A DNA stretch of 64,000 nt, taken from positions 62,001 to 126,000 of the forward strand of contig CAVSDL010000012.1 of the NCBI GenBank assembly GCA_963726775.1, in the 5' to 3' direction. The notes beneath the pieces were generated by a model. It was not told the DNA's origin and searched no databases. It saw only the letters and a program-made list of their open reading frames with translations. Source of the DNA: CAIWHR01 sp963726775 (lineage in GTDB: Bacteria; Pseudomonadota; Gammaproteobacteria; Burkholderiales; Casimicrobiaceae). Positions within the stretch are counted from its first letter, which is position 1; each line of letters starts with the position of its first letter. A program made the translations under genes and the position numbers. Positions 1 through 9,260 of the stretch are shown in pieces.

Positions 1-228
1 TGAGTTGAGGCGTCAATTCGGTGACCAGATCGCCTTTCGCCTGGCCGGACGGCTGGAGATTGACGTTGTTGGTCAGCGTTTCCTGCAAGGCGACCGACGG
101 CACGACATGCCACTCCTGCGCGGCTGCCGGCAGGCCCGAAAGCACGCATGCCGCCACCGGCAGCAGCAGGGCCGCCCGAATCCGGAGACCCCGCGCGGGC
201 CGCCGCTCCGACCCAGGCGGTTGCCCAT
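1..228 (-). CDS. XrtA/PEP-CTERM-associated outer membrane protein, N-terminal part (runs off the window)
   Basis: The minus-strand reading frame after the tyrosine autokinase encodes a signal-peptide-like stretch (AALLLPVAACVLSGLPAAAQ) followed by VALQETLTNNVNLQP and a KGDLVTELTPQL segment. This is the pattern of the TIGR03016 outer-membrane proteins encoded in exosortase-A exopolysaccharide loci; its place directly after the autokinase supports this. No ATG, GTG or TTG lies in that frame downstream of the kinase stop. The nearest ATG, at 228, is in another frame, and one missing base between about 184 and 228 would join the two. The start is therefore uncertain and an indel is suspected. Only about 70 residues are inside the window. 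Confidence 0.6.
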
Positions 229-260
229 GGCGGGAACCTCGGCGGCGCCCAAGGCGGGTA

Positions 261-1241
261 TCAGCGCGCGACTTCATTGTCGTGATAGGAGTAATAGGAT
301 CCAACGTCGGTCTTCGACGCCTTGTTGAGCATCATCAGCACGATCTCGCAGCTCTCGACGGTCGCGAGCGCCAGGTTGACCGCGCTGCGCGTCGTCGAGT
401 CGGCCGCGACGACCATGATCACTTGCCCCATGTGCGTGGCGAGGACGCGCGCTTCGGTCGTCGCCAGCAGCGGCGGCGAGTCGAAGATGATGATTCGGTC
501 CGCATATCGTGTGGCCAGCTCGCCCAGCAGGCTCGCCATCTGCTCGCTGGCCAGCAGCTCGGTCGCCCGTCGATGACGCGATCCCGACGGAAGGACCGTG
601 AGCTTCTCGATGTTGGTCTTGACCAGCGCATCGGCGACGTCGGCGGTGCCGTGCGTCAGCAGATCGAGGAGACCCGGCGCCGGCGGCAGGTTCAGGAGTT
701 CGGGGAGCGCAGGATGCGCGACGTCGCCATCCACCAGCAGGACCGTGTTGTCGTACTCCATGGCAATGCTGATGGCGAGATTGAGCGCCGTGAAAGTCTT
801 GCCTTCGCCCGGCAGGGCGCTGGTCACCATGACGAGATTGCCGTTCCTGATCCTGGCCGGCAATTTCGCCTGCGCGTTCCGGATGATCGGGCGTTTGATG
901 ACGCGAAACTCGTCGGCGATCTGGGACTCCGGTGCATCCGGCGTCACGAATCCGCGTTGTTTCAGGCGGTTGAGATCAATCTCGACCTGCCGTTTCGGGA
1001 CGGCCGGCGCCGGGCTGTCGCCGGTGCGACTTTCCGCGGGACCGCTGCGCTCGCCCGAACGGGCCGCCGCATTCGGGTCGTCGGCAAGCGCGCCGAGCGC
1101 GCGCATCAACGCTTCCGGCGTTCGCGGATGGCTCGTCCGCGGCGCGGAATTGCCGTCGGCAGCGTCAGGCAGCTCGGGCATCTCGGCGCCCGCCCGCCGC
1201 AGCTCCTCGAGTCGCTTGGCCGCCTGTTCGATGAGATTCAT
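261..1241 (-). CDS. XrtA-associated tyrosine autokinase (BY-kinase)
   Basis: 326 aa. Cytoplasmic bacterial tyrosine kinase that works with the neighbouring Wzz-like protein to control exopolysaccharide polymerisation and export. A variable, Pro/Ala-rich N-terminal third is followed by a P-loop kinase domain: Walker A SALPGEGKTFTALNLA, Walker A' VLLVDGDVA and Walker B IIIFDSPPLL. The C-terminus ends in a short tyrosine cluster (GSYYSYHDNEVAR), the usual autophosphorylation tail. Unlike enterobacterial Wzc, the kinase is separate from the membrane component, as is typical of exosortase-A loci. Only 10 bp separate it from the upstream chain-length gene, so the two are probably co-transcribed. 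Confidence 0.88.
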   Translation of the reverse strand: MNLIEQAAKRLEELRRAGAEMPELPDAADGNSAPRTSHPRTPEALMRALGALADDPNAAARSGERSGPAESRTGDSPAPAVPKRQVEIDLNRLKQRGFVTPDAPESQIADEFRVIKRPIIRNAQAKLPARIRNGNLVMVTSALPGEGKTFTALNLAISIAMEYDNTVLLVDGDVAHPALPELLNLPPAPGLLDLLTHGTADVADALVKTNIEKLTVLPSGSRHRRATELLASEQMASLLGELATRYADRIIIFDSPPLLATTEARVLATHMGQVIMVVAADSTTRSAVNLALATVESCEIVLMMLNKASKTDVGSYYSYHDNEVAR

Positions 1242-1251
1242 CGACCGTTCC

Positions 1252-2817
1252 TCACGCCGCCCGCACGGCCAGAAGCAAGAACGTGAAAATGGCGGTGAAC
1301 GACGCGATCAATCCGCCCACGCCGCCCGCGAACAGGACTACATTGCGCCGCCTGATGCGCGTCATGGCCTCCCCGGGAAGCATCGACACCATTCCGAGCA
1401 GCGGTCGCTTGGTCGCCTCGCGCAGCGAGCGTCCGTCGTGATAGGTGGGCATGATTTCGCTGGCGATGAAACTCGCCCCGAGTCCCGCGCCCAGCGCGAC
1501 GAGAAGAGCCAGGCCGAGCAGAGCAACGCGGGTCGGCGCGACGGGCTGGGGCGAAACACGGGGCGGATCGATGACGCGGAATTGCGTGCCCCCGGTGTCC
1601 TGGACGCCGACACCCATCGTTGCCGCTTCACGTCGTGCCAGGAGGTCGCCGTAGGTCTTCTTCTGCACGTCGTAGTCGCGGTTGAGCTGCGCGAATTCGG
1701 CCTCGACCTGCGGGACCATCCGCGCCGACGACTTAAGCTGCCGGTACTGGGCCTCGTAGGACGCCAGCTTCGCTCGGAGCGACGCGACGTTTGCCTCGGC
1801 ATCGGAAAGCGAGACGCGCATTTGCTGGAACACCGGGTTGCGCTCCGCCGGGGACTCGGCCGGCCGGGTGGAGTTTGCGGCCGCCCGCTGGAGCGACTGC
1901 AGGTCCTGTCTGCGCTGTTCCTCCAGCTGCTCGATCACGCGCCTCGTGCCGACGACGTCCGGATGCTGGTCCGTATACACGCGGAGGAGTTCGTCGAGCC
2001 GGGATTTCTGCGCCGCCAGCCGGGCGTCGATTTCAGGGGTTGCCATCACCGTTGCCGCCGTGCGCGATTCGGGCAGGAAGGTCGGAGTTTCGCCTGCCAG
2101 TTCGCGCTTGTAGGCATCGCGCGACTCCTGGGCCGCGTTCAGCTCGAGTCTCGCGCTCTCGATATCGTCACCCAGCTTCGACAGCCGGGTGAAATAGTCC
2201 TGGCCTCCGCCCTGTCCGGTGACGCCGATGTACTTGATCTTGAATTCCTTGAGGCGGTTCTCCGCGTTCAGCAGGCTTTCCTCGTAGTGCTTGATCTGCT
2301 CGTCGAGGAACTTGACCGCGGTTCGCGTGTCCTGCCGCTTGTCGCCAAGGCTCGACTCGACGAAGATGGTCAGCAGCGACTGGACGACATTTCTGGCCTG
2401 GTCCGGATTGGAGTCGCGATACGAGATGACGTAGAGGTTCGTCGTGACGTTGCCTCCGAGCTGGAGGGTCTTCATCAGGTTGTCGACCAGCTCATCGCGC
2501 TCCGCATTCGACTTGACGCGCAGGTCGAGGTCGGCCATGCGGACCAGCTTCTCGACGTTCGGGCGGCTGATGAGCGTTCTGCTCATCAACGCCACCTGCT
2601 GGTCGAGGTTCGGCTGGATCGCCAGCCCCGCCATGACCGGCCGGAGCAGCGACTGCGTGTCGACGTAGACACGGGCGCTCGCTTCGAATCTTTCGGGGAT
2701 GCGAAACGCGATGCTCACGCCGACGATGGCGGCGATCCATGCCGCGGCGAGCCCTATCCAGCGGCGATGCCACATGCCGCGGAGATGGGCAAGCGCCCGT
2801 TGCAGCAACTCATCCAT
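1252..2817 (-). CDS. XrtA system polysaccharide chain-length determinant (Wzz/PCP family)
   Basis: 521 aa inner-membrane polysaccharide co-polymerase. An N-terminal transmembrane segment at about residues 18-38 (WIGLAAAWIAAIVGVSIAF) leads into a Wzz domain with RVYVDTQSLLRPVMAGLAIQ. A long periplasmic, coiled-coil-rich region (about 170-400) follows, then a GNVR-type C-terminal part ending in two hydrophobic segments near 430-450 and 490-515. It determines chain length together with the autokinase encoded next. Size and order (export protein, PCP, kinase, outer-membrane protein) match exosortase-A EPS operons. Confidence 0.88.
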   Translation of the reverse strand: MDELLQRALAHLRGMWHRRWIGLAAAWIAAIVGVSIAFRIPERFEASARVYVDTQSLLRPVMAGLAIQPNLDQQVALMSRTLISRPNVEKLVRMADLDLRVKSNAERDELVDNLMKTLQLGGNVTTNLYVISYRDSNPDQARNVVQSLLTIFVESSLGDKRQDTRTAVKFLDEQIKHYEESLLNAENRLKEFKIKYIGVTGQGGGQDYFTRLSKLGDDIESARLELNAAQESRDAYKRELAGETPTFLPESRTAATVMATPEIDARLAAQKSRLDELLRVYTDQHPDVVGTRRVIEQLEEQRRQDLQSLQRAAANSTRPAESPAERNPVFQQMRVSLSDAEANVASLRAKLASYEAQYRQLKSSARMVPQVEAEFAQLNRDYDVQKKTYGDLLARREAATMGVGVQDTGGTQFRVIDPPRVSPQPVAPTRVALLGLALLVALGAGLGASFIASEIMPTYHDGRSLREATKRPLLGMVSMLPGEAMTRIRRRNVVLFAGGVGGLIASFTAIFTFLLLAVRAA

Positions 2818-2844
2818 GGTACGAAACCCGCACGCGCCGGAATA

Positions 2845-3495
2845 CTAGAACCAGCTTTGCGGGATGATCAGGATGTCGCCGGGGCGCATGTCGACGTTCG
2901 CGGTGATGTCCCCGCGCTTGACGAGGTCCTGCACCCGCACGCTGTAGGACTTGCCGCCCTCGGCGACGCGGTAGATGCTCGCCTTGTTGCCATCGGCGAA
3001 GTCGGTGAGTCCGCCGGCCGCGATCATCACGTCGAGAAGCGTCATGTTCCGGCGAAAGGCGAGTATCTGCGGCTTGGCCGCTTCGCCGACGACGCGGACC
3101 TGTTCGCTGCTAGGCCCGACGAAATTGGTCACGACCACCGTCACGACCGGATCGCGGATGTACTTGGCCAGCGCCTTCTCGATATCCCGGGCGAGCACCG
3201 TCGGCGTCTTGCCGAGGGCAGGAAGGTCATCGACGAGCGGCGTCGTGACCTTGCCGTCCGGCCGGACCGGGATGCTCATCGAAAGTTCGGGATTGCGCCA
3301 GACGATGATGTTGACGGTGTCGAGCGGCCCGATGACGTAATTGTAGTCGGACGTCGCGGCGTCGCGCGGCGCGGGCGGATAGGTCGGGCCGGCGCAGCCA
3401 GCAAAGAACGTCGCCAGGCCGGAGGCGACGACGCAGGCGGCCAGGCGGAGGTGACGCAACGACGGGGTTCCGAAACTCTTCCGGATCGACTCCAT
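2845..3495 (-). CDS. XrtA system polysaccharide export lipoprotein (Wza-like, SLBB)
   Basis: 216 aa outer-membrane polysaccharide export protein. A lipobox-like LATFFAGC follows a short signal peptide (lipidated Cys near residue 24). The mature protein has the polysaccharide biosynthesis/export domain (YNYVIGPLDTVNIIVWRNPE) and one SLBB-type module ending in DMRPGDILIIPQSWF. The ATG at 3495 was chosen because AAGGAGG lies about 5 nt upstream; a longer frame to 3570 lacks such support. First gene of the EPS operon as seen here; the gap to the PCP gene is 27 bp. Confidence 0.87.
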   Translation of the reverse strand: MESIRKSFGTPSLRHLRLAACVVASGLATFFAGCAGPTYPPAPRDAATSDYNYVIGPLDTVNIIVWRNPELSMSIPVRPDGKVTTPLVDDLPALGKTPTVLARDIEKALAKYIRDPVVTVVVTNFVGPSSEQVRVVGEAAKPQILAFRRNMTLLDVMIAAGGLTDFADGNKASIYRVAEGGKSYSVRVQDLVKRGDITANVDMRPGDILIIPQSWF

Positions 3496-4059
3496 GCTTC
3501 CTCCTTGTTCAGCGACAATCAAGAGCCATATTAGCACCTTGCAATGGAAACCTACGGCTGAATGTGACAATTCGATAGGCTTAATGCCAATGGCTTGCGG
3601 CGTGGACAGGCGAACGGGCCGGTGGGGTGGCGGTCATCGTCCGGGCAAGAACTGGCCAGGACCGCCATTGCCTTCGCCGCCGGGGCTTGGCGTCCGCCCG
3701 ACAGCGGCGGAGGCGCCGGCCAGGAACAGACCGCCCGGCGCCGCGTTGCATCGCAGCAAAACGCGCCACGAACCGCCGGACGATTCCCCGAAGAACCCCG
3801 AATCCGGCGGCGGCGCAGACTGCGCCGCCAATCCACAATTTGTAGACTAGGGCCTGCTCACCCTATGTCCACGCGCGCATCGCGGGAAACACCCGGCCCG
3901 GGGTCGCACCCGCCAACGCCAGCGCGCGAATGACTGTTTTCATGGAAATCTCCCTGGCGGACTCCGCAACGTGCGTCCCGTCGACGGGCGATCGGTCAGC
4001 GCAATCTGCGCGGAGGGTCAAAGCGGATCGCGCGTCTGGCGGCTCCGGGATCGCCTACC
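3496..4059. other. Intergenic region before the EPS operon, no convincing gene
   Basis: About 560 bp separate the EPS operon from the phosphoribosyltransferase gene, both on the minus strand. Open frames exist on both strands but none has a recognisable domain. The only start with a good ribosome-binding site is a minus-strand ATG at 3943 (AGGGAGATTTCC upstream) opening a 26-codon frame to 3863 that begins MKTVIRALALAG, a secretion-signal-like N-terminus, and then stops. It may be a tiny peptide or the front of a decayed exported protein. A TAATAT box at about 3529-3534 could be the -10 of the EPS promoter, but no good -35 was found. Confidence 0.35.
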
Positions 4060-4569
4060 CTACGTCGGCAGCCTGGCCTTCAGTCCCGCGGGACGCAGCG
4101 TGTCGTAGATCTCGAACGGCTGGTGGATCCATGGGTTGTCGGCAAGGAAGTCGACGTAATAATCCGGCTTGAAGACGGAGCAGGCCTTCCACCACAGCAC
4201 TGCCGTCCGGCACGATGTGATGAGCGGCCAGCGCTGCGGCAGCGCCTTATGCACCGCGGCGAGGGTGTGGCCGGAGTCGACCATGTCGTCGACCAGCAGG
4301 ACCTTGTTGCCCAGCCGCGGCGAAGTCATCGTCATGTGCTCGGCGATAACGAGCTCGCCGCGAACGGTTCCACCTTCCGCGGCGTAGGAGTGCGTCGACA
4401 GGATCGCGAGCGGCTTTTCGTAGATCCGCGACAGCACGTCGCCCACACGCATGCCACCGCGCGCGATGCAGATGATCTGATTGAACTCGAAGCCGGACTC
4501 GTAAACGATGAGCGCGAGGCGCTCGACAAGGGCGTTGTACTCGTCCCAGGTAACGTGCAGGCTCGGCAT
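4060..4569 (-). CDS. Phosphoribosyltransferase (purine PRTase type)
   Basis: 169 aa type I phosphoribosyltransferase. The PRPP-binding loop is VLLVDDMVDSGHTL (about residues 88-101), and the early IICIARGGMRVGDVLS segment is typical of hypoxanthine/xanthine-guanine PRTases. Predicted to act in purine salvage, transferring the phosphoribosyl group of PRPP to a purine base in the cytoplasm. It lies 37 bp downstream of purA on the same strand, a context that fits purine metabolism. Base specificity cannot be read from the sequence. Confidence 0.8.
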   Translation of the reverse strand: MPSLHVTWDEYNALVERLALIVYESGFEFNQIICIARGGMRVGDVLSRIYEKPLAILSTHSYAAEGGTVRGELVIAEHMTMTSPRLGNKVLLVDDMVDSGHTLAAVHKALPQRWPLITSCRTAVLWWKACSVFKPDYYVDFLADNPWIHQPFEIYDTLRPAGLKARLPT

Positions 4570-4606
4570 GCGATTCCTCCCGATCGTTTAGTTCCGGTGC
4601 CGCCGG

Positions 4607-5899
4607 TCATTGGAACGGATGATGGAGCAATATCGTCTGGATGCGGTCCGGACCCGTCGATACCATGGCGATCGATGCACCGGTCAACGCCTCGATTCGC
4701 CTCAGATAGGCCCGCGCATTCGTCGGCAGCGCGCCGAAATCCTTCGCGCCTACGGTGCTCTCCTTCCACCCGGGCAGGGTCTCGTACACCGGCACGCATT
4801 CGGCGACGGCATCCGCGCCCGACGGCAGCAGCGCCAGCGGCCTTCCGTGCACGGTGTATGCGGTGCAGATGCGGATTTCGTCCATCCCGTCCAGCACGTC
4901 GAGCTTGGTGATGCAGAGCCCCGTGACGCCGTTCAACTGCAGGGAACGCTTGAGCGCGGGAATGTCGAGCCAGCCGCAGCGCCGCGGGCGGCCGGTCACC
5001 GAGCCGAATTCGTTGCCGCGCTTGGCGAGCCCCGCGCCGATGGCATCGGTCAGCTCGGTGGGAAAGGGGCCGGTGCCGACGCGCGTCGTGTACGCCTTCA
5101 CGATACCGAGCACGTAGTCGAGGAATTGGGGGCCCACGCCGGCGCCGGGCGCGGCGGCGCCCGCGAGGCAGTTGGACGACGTGACATACGGGTAGGTGCC
5201 ATGATCGATGTCGAGCAGCGCCCCCTGCGCGCCTTCGAAGAGCAGCGAGTCGCCGCGTTCGCGCGTGGCCTGCAGCAGCGCGGCGACATCGGCGACCATC
5301 GGTCGCAGCGGCTCGGCCAGCGCCAGCGTTTCCGTGCGCGTCTTCTCGAAGGGCACCGGATCGCGCTTGAAATACCGGGTCAGCACGAAATTGTGGTAAT
5401 CGAGCAACGCAGTGAGCTTGGCGGTGAAGCGTTCCGGGTAGAAGAGGTCCTGCAACCGGATGGCGCGGCGGGCGATCTTGTCCTCGTACGCCGGGCCGAT
5501 GCCGCGCCCGGTGGTGCCGATCTTCGCTTCGCCCATCGCGCCTTCGCGCGCCTGGTCGAGCGCTACGTGATAGGGAAGCACCAGCGGGCATGCGGGCGAG
5601 ATCTTGAGCCGCTCGCGCACTTCGATGCCCGCATCCTCGAGCTCGCCGATTTCCTGGAGCAGCGCCGAGGGTGACAGCACCACGCCGTTGCCGATGTAGG
5701 CCGACACGCCGGGGTGCAGGATGCCCGAAGGAATCAATCGCAGCACGGTCTTGCGGCTACCGATGACGAGCGTGTGCCCGGCGTTGTGGCCACCCTGAAA
5801 ACGCACGACGCCCTGCGCGTGCTCGGTCAGCCAGTCGACGACCTTGCCTTTGCCTTCATCGCCCCATTGGGTGCCGATGACGACTACGTTCTTGCCCAT
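4607..5899 (-). CDS. purA: Adenylosuccinate synthetase
   Basis: 430 aa, full length for the family. Converts IMP, aspartate and GTP to adenylosuccinate, the first committed step to AMP. The N-terminus shows the hallmark GTP/IMP loop GTQWGDEGKGKVVDWL; other signatures are FQGGHNAGHTLV, the conserved GTTGRGIGPAYEDK and the C-terminal TGRPRRCGWLD. It lies 17 bp downstream of hisZ, so it is probably in the hflX-hflK-hflC-hisZ transcript. Confidence 0.97.
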   Translation of the reverse strand: MGKNVVVIGTQWGDEGKGKVVDWLTEHAQGVVRFQGGHNAGHTLVIGSRKTVLRLIPSGILHPGVSAYIGNGVVLSPSALLQEIGELEDAGIEVRERLKISPACPLVLPYHVALDQAREGAMGEAKIGTTGRGIGPAYEDKIARRAIRLQDLFYPERFTAKLTALLDYHNFVLTRYFKRDPVPFEKTRTETLALAEPLRPMVADVAALLQATRERGDSLLFEGAQGALLDIDHGTYPYVTSSNCLAGAAAPGAGVGPQFLDYVLGIVKAYTTRVGTGPFPTELTDAIGAGLAKRGNEFGSVTGRPRRCGWLDIPALKRSLQLNGVTGLCITKLDVLDGMDEIRICTAYTVHGRPLALLPSGADAVAECVPVYETLPGWKESTVGAKDFGALPTNARAYLRRIEALTGASIAMVSTGPDRIQTILLHHPFQ

Positions 5900-5916
5900 G
5901 CGACCTCGAATTCAGT

Positions 5917-6891
5917 TCAATCGATGCGCGCGACCACGCCGGCGAGTTGCCGCAGATCGAGCGTGAAACCCGTTGCCGGACGCGCGCGGCCGAACGCCTT
6001 GCCGATGCCGTCGTAGCGGCCGCCGTTGCCGATCGCCGCCGGCAGCCCGGCGGTGAACACCGAGAATATGGCGCCGTTCTGGTAGTGGTAGCCGCGCAGG
6101 TCGGCGAGATCGATGTGCAATGCCTCGACATGCGGCATCGCGGAATGCGCGAGCACCGCGAGTGCGGCGAGCGCGTTGCTGATGGCGGGAGTGTCGGGAA
6201 GGCGCTCACGCGCGGCAACCAGCACGGCCTGCGCCGGTCCGTACAGCGCCGGCAGTGCAGTCAGCGCGTCGCGCCATGCTGCGGGCAGCCTGGCGGTGAG
6301 CTGTGCGACTGCGGGCACGTCCTTGGCCCGGAGCGCCGCGAAGAGCTCCGTGTCCTCGCCATTGCCGACAATGCCCGCGCCCGCGGCGAGCGCGCGATAG
6401 ACGCCGACATGGCCGAGGTCGAGATGCAACGCCTGTGCTCCGGCGACCGCGAGCGACGACAGCAACAGGCCGATCACTTCCTGGTCGCCCGCGATGCCGG
6501 CCTCGCCGAAAAGCTCGGCGCCGATCTGCACGACCTCGCGGGTCTGGTCGATACCGGCCGTCGTGCGCAGGACGCTGCCGGCGTAGCAAAGGCGCGTGAT
6601 TCCGGGCTCGTTCAGCAGATGCGAATCGATTCGCGCGACCTGCGGCGTGGTGTCGGCGCGCACGCCGAGCAGCCGGCCCGACATCGGATCGACAACCTTG
6701 AAGGTCTGCAGATCGAGATCGCGGCCGGTGCCGGTCAGCAGCGAGTCGAGGTGCTCGACCAGAGGCGGCTGCACGAGCCGGTAGCCCTGCGCGCGGAAAT
6801 GGTCGAGCAGCGCGCGCCGCAACGCCTCGATCCGCTCGGCTTCGGCCGGGAGGATGTCCTCGATATGCTCAGGCAGGATCCACTTACGCAT
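5917..6891 (-). CDS. hisZ: ATP phosphoribosyltransferase regulatory subunit
   Basis: 324 aa HisRS-like protein without tRNA charging activity; it forms the regulatory subunit of the short-form HisG in histidine biosynthesis. The N-terminus MRKWILPEHIEDILPAEAER and the class II synthetase-like segments (TFKVVDPMSGRLLGVRADTT, LCYAGSVLR) are typical; GNGGRYDGIG near the C-terminus is the degenerate histidine loop. The start at 6891 overlaps the end of the DUF2065 gene by 8 bp, suggesting coupled translation. At 324 aa it is at the short end for HisZ. hisG is not in the window. Confidence 0.92.
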   Translation of the reverse strand: MRKWILPEHIEDILPAEAERIEALRRALLDHFRAQGYRLVQPPLVEHLDSLLTGTGRDLDLQTFKVVDPMSGRLLGVRADTTPQVARIDSHLLNEPGITRLCYAGSVLRTTAGIDQTREVVQIGAELFGEAGIAGDQEVIGLLLSSLAVAGAQALHLDLGHVGVYRALAAGAGIVGNGEDTELFAALRAKDVPAVAQLTARLPAAWRDALTALPALYGPAQAVLVAARERLPDTPAISNALAALAVLAHSAMPHVEALHIDLADLRGYHYQNGAIFSVFTAGLPAAIGNGGRYDGIGKAFGRARPATGFTLDLRQLAGVVARID

Positions 6892-7075
6892 TGCGCAATA
6901 GCCAGTAGCCGGCAACCCCGGCGGCGATCGAAACAAGGCCGATGAAACGAAGCTGCCCGTCCGTGAGCTCGACGAGTTTGCGGAAGCTCTCGCGCCACAC
7001 CTGCGGCGCCAGCAGCGGCAGGAGCCCTTCGACGACGAGCACCAACGCGAACGCCGCCCACAGCGAATCCGGCAC
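6884..7075 (-). CDS. DUF2065 small membrane protein
   Basis: 63 aa with two predicted transmembrane helices (AFALVLVVEGLLPLLAP and LRFIGLVSIAAGVAGYWLL). It matches the small DUF2065 proteins regularly encoded between hflC and hisZ/purA in proteobacteria. Its function is unknown; the fixed position after hflKC suggests a link to that membrane complex. Its stop overlaps the hisZ start. Confidence 0.85.
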   Translation of the reverse strand: MPDSLWAAFALVLVVEGLLPLLAPQVWRESFRKLVELTDGQLRFIGLVSIAAGVAGYWLLRNA

Positions 7076-7112
7076 GCCGTTCTTCCTCAGGTCCGGACCG
7101 GACGCGCGGCCG

Positions 7113-7994
7113 CTATTTGGGCGCCTTCGCGCCGCCCTGATTCCTCAGGTAGCGGAAGAATTCGGAACTTGGATCGAGGACCATCATGTCGCCCTTGCTC
7201 CGGAACGCCGACTTGTACGCCTCGAGGCTGCGATAGAACGCGTAGAACTCGGGATTGCTCCCGTAGGCCTGCGCGTAGATCGCCGACGCCTTGGCATCGC
7301 CTTCGCCCTTCAGCTTCTGCGCCTGCCGGTAGGCCTCGGCGAGGATGACCTCGCGCTGGCGATCGGCATCGGCGCGGATCTTCTCGGACTCGGCCTGGCC
7401 CAGCGAACGCAATTCGTTGGCCACACGGCGCCGCTCGGACTCCATCCGCGCGTACACGGGGCCGGTGACGTCGGGCGGAAGCTCCACGCGGCGCAACCGG
7501 ACGTCGACGATCTCGACGCCGATCGTTTTCGCGTCGAGGTCGGCCTTCTGGCGCGTCGTGGCCATGATCTTGTCACGCTCGGACGAGATGGCCTCGTGCA
7601 CGGTCCGCTTGTTGAACTCCTCGGCGAGGTTCGCCCGCACCGTCTGCGACAGCCTGCGGCGCGCAACCTCCTCGTCGCCCTGGACACTGACGTAGTACTG
7701 CTTGACGTCGGTGATCCGCCAGAGCACGAAGAAGTCGACCAGCAGCGGCTTCTTTTCCGACGTGGTGATCCGGTCCGGCTCGGGATTGTCGAGCAGCAGG
7801 ACCCGCTTGTCGTAGAACTTCACGTTCTGCAGCAAGGGCATCTTGGTGTACAGGCCGGCATTGGGCTGCGTCTCGATGATCTCGCCCAGCTGAAACTTGA
7901 TCGCGTACTTGGTCTGGTCGACGGTGTAGAGCGACTGCGACGCGACCAGCAGCAGCGCGACGACGAGCGCCAGAATCGGCATCGTGAACTTCAT
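7113..7994 (-). CDS. hflC: Protease modulator HflC
   Basis: 293 aa SPFH/band-7 membrane protein, partner of HflK in the periplasm-facing complex that modulates the FtsH protease. One N-terminal transmembrane anchor (ILALVVALLLVASQSLYTV) is followed by the SPFH domain (DQTKYAIKFQLGEI) and the C-terminal helical region (ASAIYAQAYGSNPEFYAFYR). Its ATG overlaps the hflK stop (ATGA at 7994-7991). Confidence 0.95.
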   Translation of the reverse strand: MKFTMPILALVVALLLVASQSLYTVDQTKYAIKFQLGEIIETQPNAGLYTKMPLLQNVKFYDKRVLLLDNPEPDRITTSEKKPLLVDFFVLWRITDVKQYYVSVQGDEEVARRRLSQTVRANLAEEFNKRTVHEAISSERDKIMATTRQKADLDAKTIGVEIVDVRLRRVELPPDVTGPVYARMESERRRVANELRSLGQAESEKIRADADRQREVILAEAYRQAQKLKGEGDAKASAIYAQAYGSNPEFYAFYRSLEAYKSAFRSKGDMMVLDPSSEFFRYLRNQGGAKAPK

Positions 7995-9208
7995 CGCGGG
8001 TCGCTCCCGCGCTCGCGGCTGCGCAGTGCTTCGCGCGAGCGGCTCGAATCGAGCGTTACCGTCGGCTCCGGCGCCGGCGGCGTCGATTGGCGCGACGCCG
8101 GCAGGTCCGTGGCCGCTGCCGCGGCCGCAGCCGGTGCGGTCTGCTGGATCAGCTTGTCGAGCGGCAGGTAGAGAAGATTGCTGCCGGCCTTCTGATCGAC
8201 GAGCACCTTGCTCGAATTACCGAGGATCGTCTGCATCATGTCGATGTAGAGCCGCTCGCGGGTGACGCCGGGCGCCTTCGCATACTCGGTGAGGATCTGC
8301 CGGAAACGCGACCCGTCGCCCTCGGCCTTCTGCACCACCGAAGCGAGATAGCCGTTCGCTTCCTCGAGCAGCCGCGACGCGTTGCCGCGCGCGCGCGGCA
8401 CGACATCGTTGGCGTAGGCCTGGCCTTCGTTGCGAAAGCGTTCGCGGTCCTGTCCGGCCTTGACCGCGTCGTCGAACGCGGCCTGCACCTTGTCGGGAGG
8501 CTGCACGCTCTGCAGCGTCACCTTCTGCACGTAGACGCCGGTGGCATACCGGTCGAGCATTTCCTGCATCAGCTTCTCGGCGGACTTGGCGATCTGCTCG
8601 CGTCCCTCGTACAGCACGAAATCCATCTTCGCCTTGCCGACGACCTCACCCATCGCGGTCTGCGCGATGAACTGGACGATCTGGTCCGGCTTGCGGACAT
8701 TGAACAGGTACGCTTCGGCGCTCTTCAGGTTGTACTGGACCGCGAACAGGATCTCGATGATGTTTTCGTCATCGGTCAGCATCAGCGCCTCGTTCTCGCG
8801 CTTGTTCTTCGGGCTGTTGCGGTAACCGACTTCGACGGTGCGCACCTGCGAGAAATCGACGAGCTCCTTCTCCTCGACCGGAAACGGGAGGTGCCAGCGC
8901 GCGCCGGGCTGCGTCGTCTCCGTGTACTTGCCGAAGCGCGTGACGACGCCGCGGCGGCCTTCATCGACGATGTAGAAACCGCTGGCGAGCCACACGAGCA
9001 TGACCAGCGCCACCAGGAGGCCGGCGCCGGAGAGCGGCAGCAGATTGCGCCCGCCGTTGTCGCGCGGGCCGCCGGGACCGTCTTCGCCGCCGCCGGTCTT
9101 GCGGCCGAAGAGGTCATTGATCCTGCGGTTGACGTTGCGCCAGATCTCGTCGAGATCGGGCGGTCCGCCGTTCCCGCGCTTGCCCCACTGGGGATCGTTC
9201 AGCGACAT
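7991..9208 (-). CDS. hflK: FtsH protease activity modulator HflK
   Basis: 405 aa. A glycine-rich cytoplasmic N-terminus with DLDEIWRNVNRRINDLFGRK precedes one transmembrane helix (LLVALVMLVWLASGFYIV). The SPFH domain begins VDEGRRGVVTRFGKY, and the C-terminal half carries the coiled coil. It forms the HflKC ring around FtsH in the inner membrane. It is 52 bp downstream of hflX and translationally coupled to hflC. Confidence 0.95.
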   Translation of the reverse strand: MSLNDPQWGKRGNGGPPDLDEIWRNVNRRINDLFGRKTGGGEDGPGGPRDNGGRNLLPLSGAGLLVALVMLVWLASGFYIVDEGRRGVVTRFGKYTETTQPGARWHLPFPVEEKELVDFSQVRTVEVGYRNSPKNKRENEALMLTDDENIIEILFAVQYNLKSAEAYLFNVRKPDQIVQFIAQTAMGEVVGKAKMDFVLYEGREQIAKSAEKLMQEMLDRYATGVYVQKVTLQSVQPPDKVQAAFDDAVKAGQDRERFRNEGQAYANDVVPRARGNASRLLEEANGYLASVVQKAEGDGSRFRQILTEYAKAPGVTRERLYIDMMQTILGNSSKVLVDQKAGSNLLYLPLDKLIQQTAPAAAAAAATDLPASRQSTPPAPEPTVTLDSSRSREALRSRERGSDPR

Positions 9209-9260
9209 GAGGGGTCGTCGATGGTGGAGCGGTTCGGAACGGCGTGGATGGTGCCGCGAG

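Noticed and set aside
598..3534. 978-codon plus-strand open frame across the EPS genes
   Set aside because: It lies antisense to three recognisable EPS genes and its translation is a low-complexity Arg/Gly-rich shadow typical of GC-rich DNA.
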